A DNA stretch of 22,427 nt from Flavobacteriales bacterium UBA4011 (GTDB taxonomy: Bacteria > Bacteroidota > Bacteroidia > Flavobacteriales_D > Crocinitomicaceae): assembly GCA_002384725.1 (NCBI GenBank), contig DGBF01000178.1, positions 1 to 22,427 of the forward strand, given 5' to 3'. Under the pieces are notes generated by a model. That model was not told the DNA's origin, searched no databases, and worked only from the letters and a program-made list of their open reading frames with translations. Made by a program: the position numbers and the translations under genes. Shown in pieces: positions 1-8,776 of this stretch. The stretch's first letter is position 1; each line of letters starts with the position of its first letter.

Positions 1-2
1 TA

Positions 3-89
3 TTTTTCAGTTATTGGGTTAAACTATTGTTTAATTTCCATGTAAAACATCAGCCTAATGTTAACCCCTTGATAGATAAAGTTAAGTAA
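3..89 (+). CDS. Possible C-terminal tail of a plus-strand gene entering from the left (partial)
   Basis: One plus-strand frame is open from the window edge to a TAA at 87-89, giving 28 residues that end NPLIDKVK. The other two plus frames close sooner, at 20-22 and 43-45. The stop lies 10 nt before a palindrome followed by a T-rich run, as expected for a gene end with a terminator. The gene would converge on thiL. The fragment is too short to identify, and an open frame of this length can arise by chance, so the call rests mainly on the terminator-like element beside it. Confidence 0.35.
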   Translation, partial: FFSYWVKLLFNFHVKHQPNVNPLIDKVK

Positions 90-99
90 CAGTTTATTA

Positions 100-128
100 T
101 TTTGAAAGACGTCTTTCAAAACTTTTTC
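100..128 (+). terminator. Perfect 22-nt palindrome followed by a T-rich run; terminator or operator
   Basis: Positions 100-121 form an uninterrupted perfect palindrome whose left half is TTTTGAAAGAC. As RNA it can fold into a 9-bp stem with an ACGT loop, and on the plus strand it is followed by CTTTTTC. That arrangement suits an intrinsic terminator for a plus-strand gene ending at 89. The minus-strand side has no T run, so it is a poor terminator for thiL. The stem is AT-rich and therefore weak. A zero-spacer palindrome could equally be a binding site for a dimeric regulator. Confidence 0.45.
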
Positions 129-148
129 AAATCTTAAAAAAGTAAATA

Positions 149-238
149 ATGGGAAAGGAGGGAGGCCTAGCCAAAGAAGAATCTTTCTTGAAAATTTGCC
201 AAACGAAATTCTCGAAACAGCTGAAAAATGTTGGTTAA
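149..238 (+). CDS. Unassigned 29-codon ORF
   Basis: An ATG at 149 opens a 29-codon frame ending in TAA at 236-238, 1 nt before the convergent thiL stop. The predicted peptide is lysine-rich and basic, with one cysteine, and begins MGKEGGLAKEE. I do not recognise it. The first part is unusually purine- and G-rich (GGGAAAGGAGGGAGGCC) for this AT-rich gap. No TAnnTTTG box or clear ribosome binding site lies in front of it; the upstream stretch is A-rich (AAAAAAGTAAAT). It may be non-coding. Confidence 0.15.
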   Translation: MGKEGGLAKEESFLKICQTKFSKQLKNVG

Positions 239-239
239 A

Positions 240-1277
240 TTAATCTTTAAAATGATTCCATCCTTGCGCCTTCAATTCAATGGCTGCGCCATTTTTGTCG
301 ACGATATGAGAACCTTCTCCTTTGTGTGAAATATATCCTATCACGGTAAAGTTTGGATTCGCGCCAATGGTCTCGTAGTCTTTTTGTGATATCGTGAACA
401 AAAGCTCGTAATCTTCACCGCCATTCAGTCCCGCCGTATTAGGATTTACGTTCATTTCCATAGCAGTCATGGACGTTTTTGCGTCGATAGGCAGCTTGTC
501 ATCATAAATCTGACAACTTACATCACTTGCTTTTGCAAGATGCAATAATTCTGAAGCCAAACCATCTGAAATATCTATCATCGAAGTTGGCTTCACTTTA
601 AGCTCACTAAACATGGCAATAACATCTGTTCGTGCTTCTGGTTTCATTTGTCGTTGAAGAATGTAATCGTGACCATCCAAATCAGGTTGGATATTTGGAT
701 TTGCCTTATAGACTTCCTTCTCTCTTTCCAAGATTTGAAGTCCCATGTATGCGCCGCCTAAATCACCAGTAACAACAATTAAATCGTTTTCTTTCGCTCC
801 AGATCTGTAAACGACGTCCGTCTTTTTTACCTTTCCCATAATGGCAATATTGAGGACCAAGCCAGAAACAGAGCTCGTTGTATCTCCCCCTACTAAATCT
901 ACGTTAAAGATTTCGCAAGCATGTGCTATTCCTTCGTACAATTCTTCCAGCGCTTCTTGCGGAAAACGATTGGAAACGGCCAAACTTACTGTAATGTGTT
1001 CGGGCGTGCCATTCATTGCACAAATGTCAGAGACATTAGAAGATACCGCCTTGTAACCCAAATGCTTCAAGGGCATGTACATCAAATTAAAGTGAACACC
1101 TTCCAACATCATATCCGTTGAAAGCAAAGTGTAATGCTCTTCGTCGCGCTCTAAAACGGCAGCGTCGTCACCAATTCCATAAATTGTTGCGGCATTTTTA
1201 TTCTTGAAATCTTTGGTCAGTTTATCGATTAATCCAAACTCGCCCAATTCACTTAATTCTGTTCTCTTTTCAGACAT
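240..1277 (-). CDS. thiL: Thiamine-monophosphate kinase
   Basis: ThiL phosphorylates thiamine monophosphate with ATP to give thiamine diphosphate, the last step in making the cofactor, in the cytosol. The 345-residue protein shows the family motifs in order: GIGDDAAVL at about residue 34, STDMMLEGVHF at 53, NVSDI at 81, the Mg/ATP-binding GGDTT at 130, DISDGLA at 235 and GGEDYELLF at 286. The aspartates of these motifs, which hold the Mg ions in the family, are all present, and the length is normal. The ATG at 1277 is supported by a TAnnTTTG promoter box 16 nt upstream. The gene appears monocistronic: murI upstream is 67 bp away and no thi gene is adjacent. Its stop is 1 nt from a convergent mini-ORF. 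Confidence 0.95.
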   Translation of the reverse strand: MSEKRTELSELGEFGLIDKLTKDFKNKNAATIYGIGDDAAVLERDEEHYTLLSTDMMLEGVHFNLMYMPLKHLGYKAVSSNVSDICAMNGTPEHITVSLAVSNRFPQEALEELYEGIAHACEIFNVDLVGGDTTSSVSGLVLNIAIMGKVKKTDVVYRSGAKENDLIVVTGDLGGAYMGLQILEREKEVYKANPNIQPDLDGHDYILQRQMKPEARTDVIAMFSELKVKPTSMIDISDGLASELLHLAKASDVSCQIYDDKLPIDAKTSMTAMEMNVNPNTAGLNGGEDYELLFTISQKDYETIGANPNFTVIGYISHKGEGSHIVDKNGAAIELKAQGWNHFKD

Positions 1278-1293
1278 TCAGTACAATTTTTGA

Positions 1294-1301
1294 CAAAGGT
1301 A
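1294..1301 (-). promoter_or_regulatory. Promoter -7 box for thiL (TACCTTTG)
   Basis: The minus strand reads TACCTTTG, a full match to the Bacteroidota -7 consensus TAnnTTTG, and ends 16 nt before the thiL ATG. No TTG lies 17-23 nt further upstream, so only half of the consensus is present. The predicted leader is about 12 nt. Confidence 0.5.
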
Positions 1302-1344
1302 CGAACTTAAATGAAGCATTTAAAACTGTGGCACTTGGAATAGT

Positions 1345-2181
1345 TTATTTCCCTAAAGAAATATGTTTCGCTTGCACCTTTTCTCCATAAAATAGGCTAG
1401 CATTCTCATCAAAAAATGCGGGATTTTCCGTCGTGAGAAATTGAATGGTTTTCTTTTTGGAGCATTTCTCCTCAATTTCAGGATGACGTTGTAAATAATC
1501 AGACAAACTATCTGCCACAATTTTGCCTTGAGAGACAATATTTAAACCATCAGGAGCGATGGATTTCAAATACGAATGAACCAGCGGATAATGTGTACAT
1601 CCCAAAACAATGGTGTCGATTTTAGCATCCTTTTTAAGAATTTCCTCTAAATCATGCTTGATGAATTCACGTCCAATTTGTGAATCTTGTTCGTTGTTTT
1701 CAATGAGAGGTACCCACATTGGACAGGCGTGTTCGGTTACCCTCACCTCAGGGAAGAATTTGGTCAATTCTAAAGTATAGGAACCTGACTTAACCGTGCC
1801 AGGTGTAGCTAAAACTCCAACATGCTTGGTTGTAGAAAGATCACCAATAATTTCAGCACTTGGACGAATCACCCCAAGAACACGTTTGTTGGGTGCCAAT
1901 TGCGGTAAATCATTCATTTGAATGCTGCGCAGAGCTTTAGCCGAGGATGTATTGCACGCCAAAATTACTAAGGAGCATCCTTGGTCGAATAATTCTTGAA
2001 CAGCTTGTAATGTGAATTCATAGACCAGTTCGAACGACCGTGTTCCGTATGGTGTTCTTGCATTATCGCCTAAATACAAGTAATCGTATTCGGGTAATTT
2101 CTTTTTTAATTCTTTGAGAACTGTGAGTCCCCCATATCCAGAATCAAATACGCCAATTGGTCCTATTTCTTCCAATTTCAT
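1345..2181 (-). CDS. murI: Glutamate racemase
   Basis: MurI interconverts L- and D-glutamate without a cofactor, supplying D-Glu for peptidoglycan. The protein has 278 residues. The N-terminal signature is GVFDSGYGG (about residues 10-18) with the catalytic-site Asp13 and Ser14. The two catalytic cysteines are visible as Cys76 in ILACNTSSA and Cys195 in VLGCTHYPL, the latter followed by His197. The usual second glycine of the GVGG or GIGG motif is retained here as GYGG. Length and motif spacing are normal for the family. The gene lies directly below the terminator that closes the bamA/ompH operon and has its own -7 box only 5 nt from its ATG, so it is probably transcribed separately as a nearly leaderless message. 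Confidence 0.95.
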   Translation of the reverse strand: MKLEEIGPIGVFDSGYGGLTVLKELKKKLPEYDYLYLGDNARTPYGTRSFELVYEFTLQAVQELFDQGCSLVILACNTSSAKALRSIQMNDLPQLAPNKRVLGVIRPSAEIIGDLSTTKHVGVLATPGTVKSGSYTLELTKFFPEVRVTEHACPMWVPLIENNEQDSQIGREFIKHDLEEILKKDAKIDTIVLGCTHYPLVHSYLKSIAPDGLNIVSQGKIVADSLSDYLQRHPEIEEKCSKKKTIQFLTTENPAFFDENASLFYGEKVQAKHISLGK

Positions 2182-2186
2182 CGAAA

Positions 2187-2194
2187 CAAAGCTA
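2187..2194 (-). promoter_or_regulatory. Promoter -7 box for murI (TAGCTTTG), almost touching the start codon
   Basis: The minus strand reads TAGCTTTG, an exact TAnnTTTG, followed by TTTCG and then the ATG at 2181. Transcription starting about 4 nt after the box would leave a leader of roughly 0-2 nt. The box begins 1 nt after the T-tract of the upstream operon's terminator. The nearest TTG (2222-2224) is 27 nt away, beyond the normal 17-23 nt spacing, and lies inside the terminator hairpin. Confidence 0.55.
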
Positions 2195-2195
2195 C

Positions 2196-2234
2196 AAAAA
2201 AAGAAGCCAGTTTTTAATGAACAAAACTGGCTTC
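2196..2234 (-). terminator. Intrinsic terminator of the uppS-bamA-ompH-ompH operon
   Basis: On the minus strand, a perfect 12-bp stem (GAAGCCAGTTTT paired with AAAACTGGCTTC, positions 2203-2214 and 2223-2234) with an 8-nt loop is followed by seven consecutive T (2202-2196). It starts 21 nt after the stop of the last ompH gene. This is a textbook Rho-independent terminator reading leftward and marks the operon end just before the murI promoter. Confidence 0.92.
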
Positions 2235-2255
2235 CATATTAAAATTATCTAGGTA

Positions 2256-2774
2256 CTATTTTACCGTTTCTTTGTTGTCAAGAATCAAAAGTTCTTTTGC
2301 TACTTCATCTGTAATATCGGTTCCTCCGCCGTAATACAAAGTGTTTGTAATTTCAAGTACATACCCTAATTTCTTCCGGTCACCAACAATTTTCACCGCT
2401 CTTTCCAAACGATCCAAAATTGGATCATTCAAACTTTGAGTCAATGTTTGCATTTGGCTTTCCAAATCTTGTTGACGCTCTTCGATATTGTATTGTTTTT
2501 TCTGCAAAGCCTCTTCTTCCATTTTTGCCATCATTGGATTCATAGTTCCTGCTTGAACTTTTTGCTGATATACGATTACTTTCTTTTGAAAATCTTCACG
2601 CATTTCCGTCAATTCTTGCACACCATCTTTTTCGAATTTCTGCAAAGTTTCAATTGCTGCTTTTCTTGAAGGCATAGTATCCAACAATTTTTGCGAGTCA
2701 ACATGACCTAATTTAATCTGTGCAATTGCGCCGGTACTCAACACAACCATCAATGCTACTAATAACTTTTTCAT
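2256..2774 (-). CDS. OmpH/Skp family periplasmic chaperone (second copy)
   Basis: The protein has 172 residues: a signal peptide (about 1-18, ending AIAQ), then the typical Skp start KLGHVDSQKLLDTMP, a long charged helical region (about 40-125) that should form the coiled-coil tentacle, and a C-terminal strand region ending near ADEV/LLILD-like residues. The Skp/OmpH family holds unfolded outer-membrane proteins in the periplasm before BamA inserts them. It lies 27 bp downstream of another OmpH gene and is the last gene of the bamA operon, followed by a strong terminator. The two copies are clearly paralogous but diverged, so they may have different clients or form a mixed trimer. No catalytic residues are expected. 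Confidence 0.9.
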   Translation of the reverse strand: MKKLLVALMVVLSTGAIAQIKLGHVDSQKLLDTMPSRKAAIETLQKFEKDGVQELTEMREDFQKKVIVYQQKVQAGTMNPMMAKMEEEALQKKQYNIEERQQDLESQMQTLTQSLNDPILDRLERAVKIVGDRKKLGYVLEITNTLYYGGGTDITDEVAKELLILDNKETVK

Positions 2775-2801
2775 TCTATTTTCTATTTGTTTTATTTTAA
2801 A

Positions 2802-3311
2802 CTATTTAATGTCCAATTCTTTCAATACTTCATCACTTAAATCATATTTACTATCTGCATACACCAAATTACTTTGATTTGCCTTATCGAAAACGAAACT
2901 GTAATTTCTTTTGGAAGCTACTTTCTGCATGGCGTCGTAGACTTTGTCTTGAATCGGTTTGATTAACTCTTGTCGTTTCGAGAAATAATCGCCTTTCACT
3001 CCAAATCGCAATTTTTGCATTTCCAAGGTTTCTGTTTCTAATCTTGTCATTTCCGCCAATCTCTTGGTCTTTTCTTCATCCGGAAGTAAAACTTCTTCTC
3101 TCGCGTAATCTGCTTTTTTTCGAGTAACAAGTTCCATTCTTTCTTCAATTTCTTTTGTCCACCGCTCAGCCAATTTATCCAATTTAGTTTTTGCCTCCGA
3201 GTAATCTGGCATTTTGTTCAGAATGTAATCTGAGTCAATATAGCCATACTTCTGACTAAAAGCAAAGCTCGTGCCAAAAACAAATAATGCGAGTATTAAT
3301 AGGTTCTTCAT
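2802..3311 (-). CDS. OmpH/Skp family periplasmic chaperone (first copy)
   Basis: The protein has 169 residues, with a signal peptide (about 1-19, ending AFSQ), the conserved opening KYGYIDSDYILNKMPDY, a strongly charged Lys/Glu/Arg helical region (about 40-125, probable coiled coil) and a C-terminal beta segment containing YSFVFDKANQSNLVY. These are the features of Skp/OmpH chaperones, which form trimers and protect outer-membrane proteins in the periplasm. It sits 45 bp after bamA and 27 bp before a second ompH gene on the same strand, so it is co-transcribed with its functional partner. No separate promoter is evident in the 45-bp gap, which does contain a 10-bp palindrome, TGAACGTTCA, at 3332-3341. 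Confidence 0.92.
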   Translation of the reverse strand: MKNLLILALFVFGTSFAFSQKYGYIDSDYILNKMPDYSEAKTKLDKLAERWTKEIEERMELVTRKKADYAREEVLLPDEEKTKRLAEMTRLETETLEMQKLRFGVKGDYFSKRQELIKPIQDKVYDAMQKVASKRNYSFVFDKANQSNLVYADSKYDLSDEVLKELDIK

Positions 3312-3356
3312 GGTGTTATTTTTGTCTTGAATGAACGTTCAATATACTTAATTATT

Positions 3357-5957
3357 TTAAAGTTCTCCCAAATTCATACCAATAGAGAAAGTCAATTTGG
3401 TGGTATATCCTTTCGAGTTGATTTGCGGATTTACAGATGAACTGCCAATTCCCCAACTATCTATCTTGTCGAAGCCCCAGCCATAATCTATTCCCAACAT
3501 ACCGAACATTGGAAGGAAAACACGAAGACCAAAACCTGCCGAGCGTTTTACATTGAAGGGATTGAAATCACGAATAGTAGGAAAAGTATTTGCCGCCTCT
3601 ACGAATCCTAGTGCAAAGAATGTCGCTGAAGGGTTCAATGAGATAGGGTAACGCATTTCTAAGGTGTATTTCGCAATCAATGGATCACCACCGTTCGAAC
3701 TCAAGGCGTTGTCGTCATACCCACGAAGGGCGATGATTTCACGTCCACCTAATTGTTGAACACCTGATAAACCCGAACCTCCCAATGAGAAACGTTCAAC
3801 TGGAATCACCCCTTTACCTTGGTTGTAAGCTCCAAGGAAACCAAACCCTACTCTTGGTGACAAGATTAGTTTTTTATCTTTTGTCAATGGGAAATACCAA
3901 GCTCCTGTGAATTTGACTTTGTAATATTCCAAGTATTTATTTTTTTCTTGTGCACTCAACAACGAATAGTCATCAACATTTTCAAATATTGAATAAGGTA
4001 GTGTTGCTTTAGATGTTAAGGTCAAACTAGAACCCCCTTGCGGATAAATCGGTTCACTTATAGAGTTTCTTGCAAGAACGTAACCGAAGTTGAAGTCATT
4101 CGCAAATCCTGTTCCGTTAGCAAAAACGGGGAAAATACTATAGTTTCGAATATCGTAGTAATTGTATCCAAACGAATATCTCGCAATAAAGAAATCATCT
4201 GGAATTTTCTTTCTTCTTCCTAACTCAATACCTCCCCCTGTGATCGAAGCTCCTTGAAAGTTTGGATCTGATTTTAAAAATCCAGAAGCACTCAAATGGG
4301 TATGATTGGCATAAATCGTGAATGAATTCGGCTTTTTACCACCTAGCCAAGGTTCTGTAAAGGAGAAATTGAAACTTTGATAAAAACGTCCGTTCGATTG
4401 TGCTCGAATAGATAAACGCTGACCGTCACCTGCAGGCAATGGCGACCAAGAACCTTTTTTGAAAAAGTTTTTCGTTGAGAAATTGCTAAAAGTCAATCCT
4501 AGAGTTCCAATAATGGTTCCTCGACTACTGTTGACACCTGCACCACCATATCCCCCAGAAAGTTCGATTTGGTCAGAAGATTTTTCAACTACGGTATATT
4601 CTATATCAACAGTTCCATCTTGCGGGTTGGGAATTGGATTAATGCCGATTTGTTGCGCATCGAAATAGCCGAGTTGCGACAATTCCCGCTGTGTACGGAT
4701 GATGTCCGCGCGATTGTATAAATCACCTGGTTTGGTTCTTAATTCACGACGTATTACGTAATCGTTCGTTTTTGTATTCCCCCTGATAATGATGTTTTTT
4801 ATCCGTGCTTCTTTTCCTTCTTGAATACGAATTTGGTAATTGATATGATTGTTAACAACACTTTTTTCAACTGGAATCACTTGAGAGAAGAGGTAACCTC
4901 TGTCTTGGTATAGCGCCGAAACATCTCGTCCGTCTTGACTAAAATTGATCCGTTGTTCCAACAAAGCTTTATCAAAAACGTCGCCGTATTTTAACCCTAA
5001 AATAGTATCCAAGAATGTCGTTCGGAATTTAGTGTTACCAATCCATTCGAAATTACCGAAGTAATATTTTTGACCTTCGTCAATATTCAAAACGATACCA
5101 ATATTTTTTGAATCAATTTTATATACGCTATCCAATACTATCGAAGCATCACGCAGACCAATGGCATTGTATTTTTCGATAATTGCTTTTTGATCACGAT
5201 CGAAAGCCGATTGCGTGAATTTTGAACTTTTGAAGAATCTCCAATCGGTTTTGGCCTTTGTATCCTTCATCGCCAATTTTGCCTTAAAATCGGAAATGGA
5301 TTGATTACCGATGATTTCGATGGACTTAATTTTAACCTTACTTCCTTTCTCAACGTAAATTAGAAATATTTCAGAGTTACTCATTAAGGTATCCACTTGA
5401 CGATTTATATTTACCGCAACATCATAAAATCCTTTTTCACGGAAATATCCTTGAATACGAGTCGTAGTTAAATAAAGTAAGTTTTCACTGATGGTCTTCC
5501 CAGAGTATAAATCGATCTCTTCCCGCACTTTATCCGCTTCTCTTTTTGTAATTCCTCTGAATTTGAAACGCGATAATTTAGCTCTTGGTACAACTTTTAT
5601 CACCAAATAAACAACACCTGCTATTTCTTTTTCAGCTAATATTTCGACGTTCGAGAAAATATCTTCTTTGTATAAGTTACGAATTGCCGTGGAAAATGAT
5701 GTACTTGGTATAGTGACTTTCTGTCCTTGGCGCAAACCAGCAATTAGTCGAATGGAATTGTGATCAAAGTTATCCGCTCCTTCGATTCGAATAGGGCCTA
5801 TTTCGTACTCCGCTGGAGCCAAATAGTTCACCTCAAACGGTAAGCCAATACTTGTTGGACCTGATGTTTTTATTGTATCGTCTAACACGATTTGTCCGAA
5901 CAGAGAAGTGAAAGTGAATAAACCCACAAGGGTAATTAGGAAGGTGATTATTCTCAT
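3357..5957 (-). CDS. bamA: Outer membrane protein assembly factor BamA
   Basis: BamA is the essential outer-membrane insertase that folds beta-barrel proteins. The protein has 866 residues: a signal peptide (about 1-22, ending LFGQ), a periplasmic part to about residue 450 with repeated POTRA-type units (for example IGPIRIEGADNF, VKIKSIEIIGNQ, ARIKNIIIRGNTKT), and a C-terminal barrel. The barrel carries the family's lid-loop RGY motif in IALRGYDDNALS and the region FGLRVFLPMFGMLGIDYGWG. The C-terminus ends in SIGMNLGEL, without the terminal Phe of the proteobacterial signal, as is usual in Bacteroidota. Its ATG overlaps the uppS stop (ATGA), so the two are translationally coupled. Two Skp-like genes follow in the same operon. 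Confidence 0.95.
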   Translation of the reverse strand: MRIITFLITLVGLFTFTSLFGQIVLDDTIKTSGPTSIGLPFEVNYLAPAEYEIGPIRIEGADNFDHNSIRLIAGLRQGQKVTIPSTSFSTAIRNLYKEDIFSNVEILAEKEIAGVVYLVIKVVPRAKLSRFKFRGITKREADKVREEIDLYSGKTISENLLYLTTTRIQGYFREKGFYDVAVNINRQVDTLMSNSEIFLIYVEKGSKVKIKSIEIIGNQSISDFKAKLAMKDTKAKTDWRFFKSSKFTQSAFDRDQKAIIEKYNAIGLRDASIVLDSVYKIDSKNIGIVLNIDEGQKYYFGNFEWIGNTKFRTTFLDTILGLKYGDVFDKALLEQRINFSQDGRDVSALYQDRGYLFSQVIPVEKSVVNNHINYQIRIQEGKEARIKNIIIRGNTKTNDYVIRRELRTKPGDLYNRADIIRTQRELSQLGYFDAQQIGINPIPNPQDGTVDIEYTVVEKSSDQIELSGGYGGAGVNSSRGTIIGTLGLTFSNFSTKNFFKKGSWSPLPAGDGQRLSIRAQSNGRFYQSFNFSFTEPWLGGKKPNSFTIYANHTHLSASGFLKSDPNFQGASITGGGIELGRRKKIPDDFFIARYSFGYNYYDIRNYSIFPVFANGTGFANDFNFGYVLARNSISEPIYPQGGSSLTLTSKATLPYSIFENVDDYSLLSAQEKNKYLEYYKVKFTGAWYFPLTKDKKLILSPRVGFGFLGAYNQGKGVIPVERFSLGGSGLSGVQQLGGREIIALRGYDDNALSSNGGDPLIAKYTLEMRYPISLNPSATFFALGFVEAANTFPTIRDFNPFNVKRSAGFGLRVFLPMFGMLGIDYGWGFDKIDSWGIGSSSVNPQINSKGYTTKLTFSIGMNLGEL

Positions 5958-6703
5958 ACAGTTTTTGAAATTTGTTCTGATACCATTCCGAATCTTCGCT
6001 CACGTGATTGGTAGTCTAGTACCGCTTTAAAAAGATCCTCTCTTTTAAAAGCGGGCCACAAAACCGGCGTGAAGTGAAGTTCACAATAGGCAATCTGCCA
6101 TAATAAAAAATTACTCAGTCTATACTCCCCACTGGTTCTAATTAACAATTCGGGGTCTGGAATTTCCGCTGTGGTCATTTTTGAAGAAACCAATTCATCG
6201 GTAACATCATCTTCCGAAATTTTTCCGGAAGCGATATCTTTTGCAATTAATTTTGTCGCTTCTTTAATTTCCCAACGGGAGCTATAATTTAGGGCAAGAA
6301 CTAAATTTATATCTGTGTTATTTTTTGTTTTTTCTATTGCGGATTGAAGTTCCACTTTGCAATCGTTTGGCAAACCTTCTAAGTCTCCAATTGCTTTTAA
6401 GCTTACGCCAGATGAATGTAACTCCTCTACTTCACCCGCAATACTGCGAACGAGCAAGTCCATTAATCCATCTACTTCTTCTTGAGGGCGATTCCAGTTC
6501 TCAGTTGAAAACGCGTACAAGGTGAGGTATTTTACTTTAAGTTCTTTGGATGCTTTTAATACTTCTCGAACAGATTCCACGCCAATGTTGTGACCATGCA
6601 AGCGCATTTGCCCTTGTTTCTTGGCCCAACGCCCATTTCCATCCATAATGATGGCGATGTGCTGGGGTGCGTTTTTTAAATCTATTTTAGACAGTAAATC
6701 CAT
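5954..6703 (-). CDS. uppS: Isoprenyl (undecaprenyl) diphosphate synthase
   Basis: This cis-prenyltransferase adds isopentenyl diphosphate units to farnesyl diphosphate to make the C55 lipid carrier used for peptidoglycan and surface polysaccharides. The 249-residue protein has the catalytic motif IMDGNGRWA with Asp21, the substrate-loop motif AFSTENW (64-70), and the diphosphate-binding RTSGEYRLSNFLLW (189-202) with Arg189, Arg195 and Glu193. Length and motif order are normal. The stop overlaps the bamA start by 4 nt, so the gene heads the uppS-bamA-ompH-ompH operon, a familiar arrangement in Bacteroidota. The ATG at 6703 gives the expected N-terminus a few residues before QHIAIIMDGNG. Confidence 0.96.
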   Translation of the reverse strand: MDLLSKIDLKNAPQHIAIIMDGNGRWAKKQGQMRLHGHNIGVESVREVLKASKELKVKYLTLYAFSTENWNRPQEEVDGLMDLLVRSIAGEVEELHSSGVSLKAIGDLEGLPNDCKVELQSAIEKTKNNTDINLVLALNYSSRWEIKEATKLIAKDIASGKISEDDVTDELVSSKMTTAEIPDPELLIRTSGEYRLSNFLLWQIAYCELHFTPVLWPAFKREDLFKAVLDYQSRERRFGMVSEQISKTV

Positions 6704-6742
6704 TCAAATTTAGTATATTGATAGCGAATTTAAACATTCAAA

Positions 6743-6775
6743 CGAAGATACGAAACATTAATTCGGTGCTTAACA
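6743..6775 (-). promoter_or_regulatory. Possible promoter of the uppS operon
   Basis: The minus strand contains TTG (6775-6773), a 22-23 nt spacer and TATCTTCG (6750-6743), one base off TAnnTTTG. This would give a leader of about 35 nt before the uppS ATG. The spacer is at the upper limit of the Bacteroidota range and the box is imperfect. A perfect box, TAAATTTG at 6705-6712, is closer but would place the transcript start inside the gene. Confidence 0.3.
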
Positions 6776-6785
6776 AGCTTTAACG

Positions 6786-6815
6786 AAAAAGAGGGATTTG
6801 TATTAAATCCCTCTT
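6786..6815 (-). terminator. Intrinsic terminator of atpD-atpC
   Basis: An 11-bp perfect stem (AAGAGGGATTT, 6789-6799, with AAATCCCTCTT, 6805-6815) with a 5-nt loop ends, on the minus strand, in a T run (6790-6786) followed by CGTTAAAG. It starts 19 nt after the atpC stop. It separates the ATP synthase pair from the uppS operon. Confidence 0.85.
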
Positions 6816-6834
6816 CCTATTACATTTGTTAAAC

Positions 6835-7125
6835 TTATTCAGCTAAAACGATGAGTTTGTTATTTTGCATTTCAGCAACACCGCCCTTGATATCGATATG
6901 TAAAAGCTTGTCGTTTGACTTATCTTCTTGAATCATTTCACTCGTGCTCTCTTCTCTTTCGAATGCTGTTGCCAACTCCACTTTCACCGACCCACCCTGA
7001 AGTGCAGAAATGATAGCGGCGTGACCATTTAAAATTTGAAAAGAACCATCTAAACCAGGCAGACGAACGGATACAGCCTCTCCAGAGTAAATATTTGATT
7101 CAGGTGTTATGATTTCTACTTGCAT
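6835..7125 (-). CDS. atpC: ATP synthase F1 epsilon subunit
   Basis: Epsilon is part of the F1 central stalk and couples rotation to catalysis. At 96 residues it is much shorter than the roughly 135 residues of many bacteria: it contains only the N-terminal beta-sandwich domain (IITPESNIYSGEAVSVRLPG, then LDGSFQILNGHAAIISAL) and lacks the C-terminal helical hairpin that inhibits ATP hydrolysis in other bacteria. Short epsilon subunits are usual in Bacteroidota. An acidic stretch at about 56-72 (FEREESTSEMIQEDKSND) lies between two strands. The gene begins 12 nt after the atpD stop and is followed by a terminator, so atpD-atpC forms a two-gene operon apart from the other ATP synthase genes, as is common in this phylum. 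Confidence 0.93.
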   Translation of the reverse strand: MQVEIITPESNIYSGEAVSVRLPGLDGSFQILNGHAAIISALQGGSVKVELATAFEREESTSEMIQEDKSNDKLLHIDIKGGVAEMQNNKLIVLAE

Positions 7126-7137
7126 TGCTTTAATTTA

Positions 7138-8667
<1,530 letters not shown>

Positions 8668-8680
8668 CTAAATTTGGGCG

Positions 8681-8709
8681 CAAAGATAGGTAATTAATCA
8701 TGAAAACAA
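8681..8709 (-). promoter_or_regulatory. Full-consensus promoter for atpD-atpC
   Basis: On the minus strand TTG (8709-8707) is followed by an 18-nt spacer and TATCTTTG (8688-8681), matching both the -33 and -7 elements of the Bacteroidota housekeeping promoter. Transcription should begin near 8677, about 33 nt before the atpD ATG. It is the clearest two-part promoter in the window together with the one at 21033-21063. Confidence 0.8.
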
Positions 8710-8776
8710 TAAAATTAAAAGGGGGAAAATTTGCGAAAGTTTTCAACGGTCGTCAAAATGAATTAACAAGTCGGTT

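Noticed and set aside
3332..3341. 10-bp palindrome TGAACGTTCA between bamA and ompH
   Set aside because: Short, without a T run or a nearby promoter. A palindrome of this size is expected by chance in a window of this length.
6705..6712. TAAATTTG box directly before the uppS ATG
   Set aside because: Only 1 nt separates it from the ATG, so transcription would begin inside the gene. It is probably a chance match in AT-rich sequence.
8710..8776. Possible terminator after the LolE-like permease
   Set aside because: Only a 5-bp imperfect stem (GAAAA/TTTTC) with a long loop is present, too weak to call.
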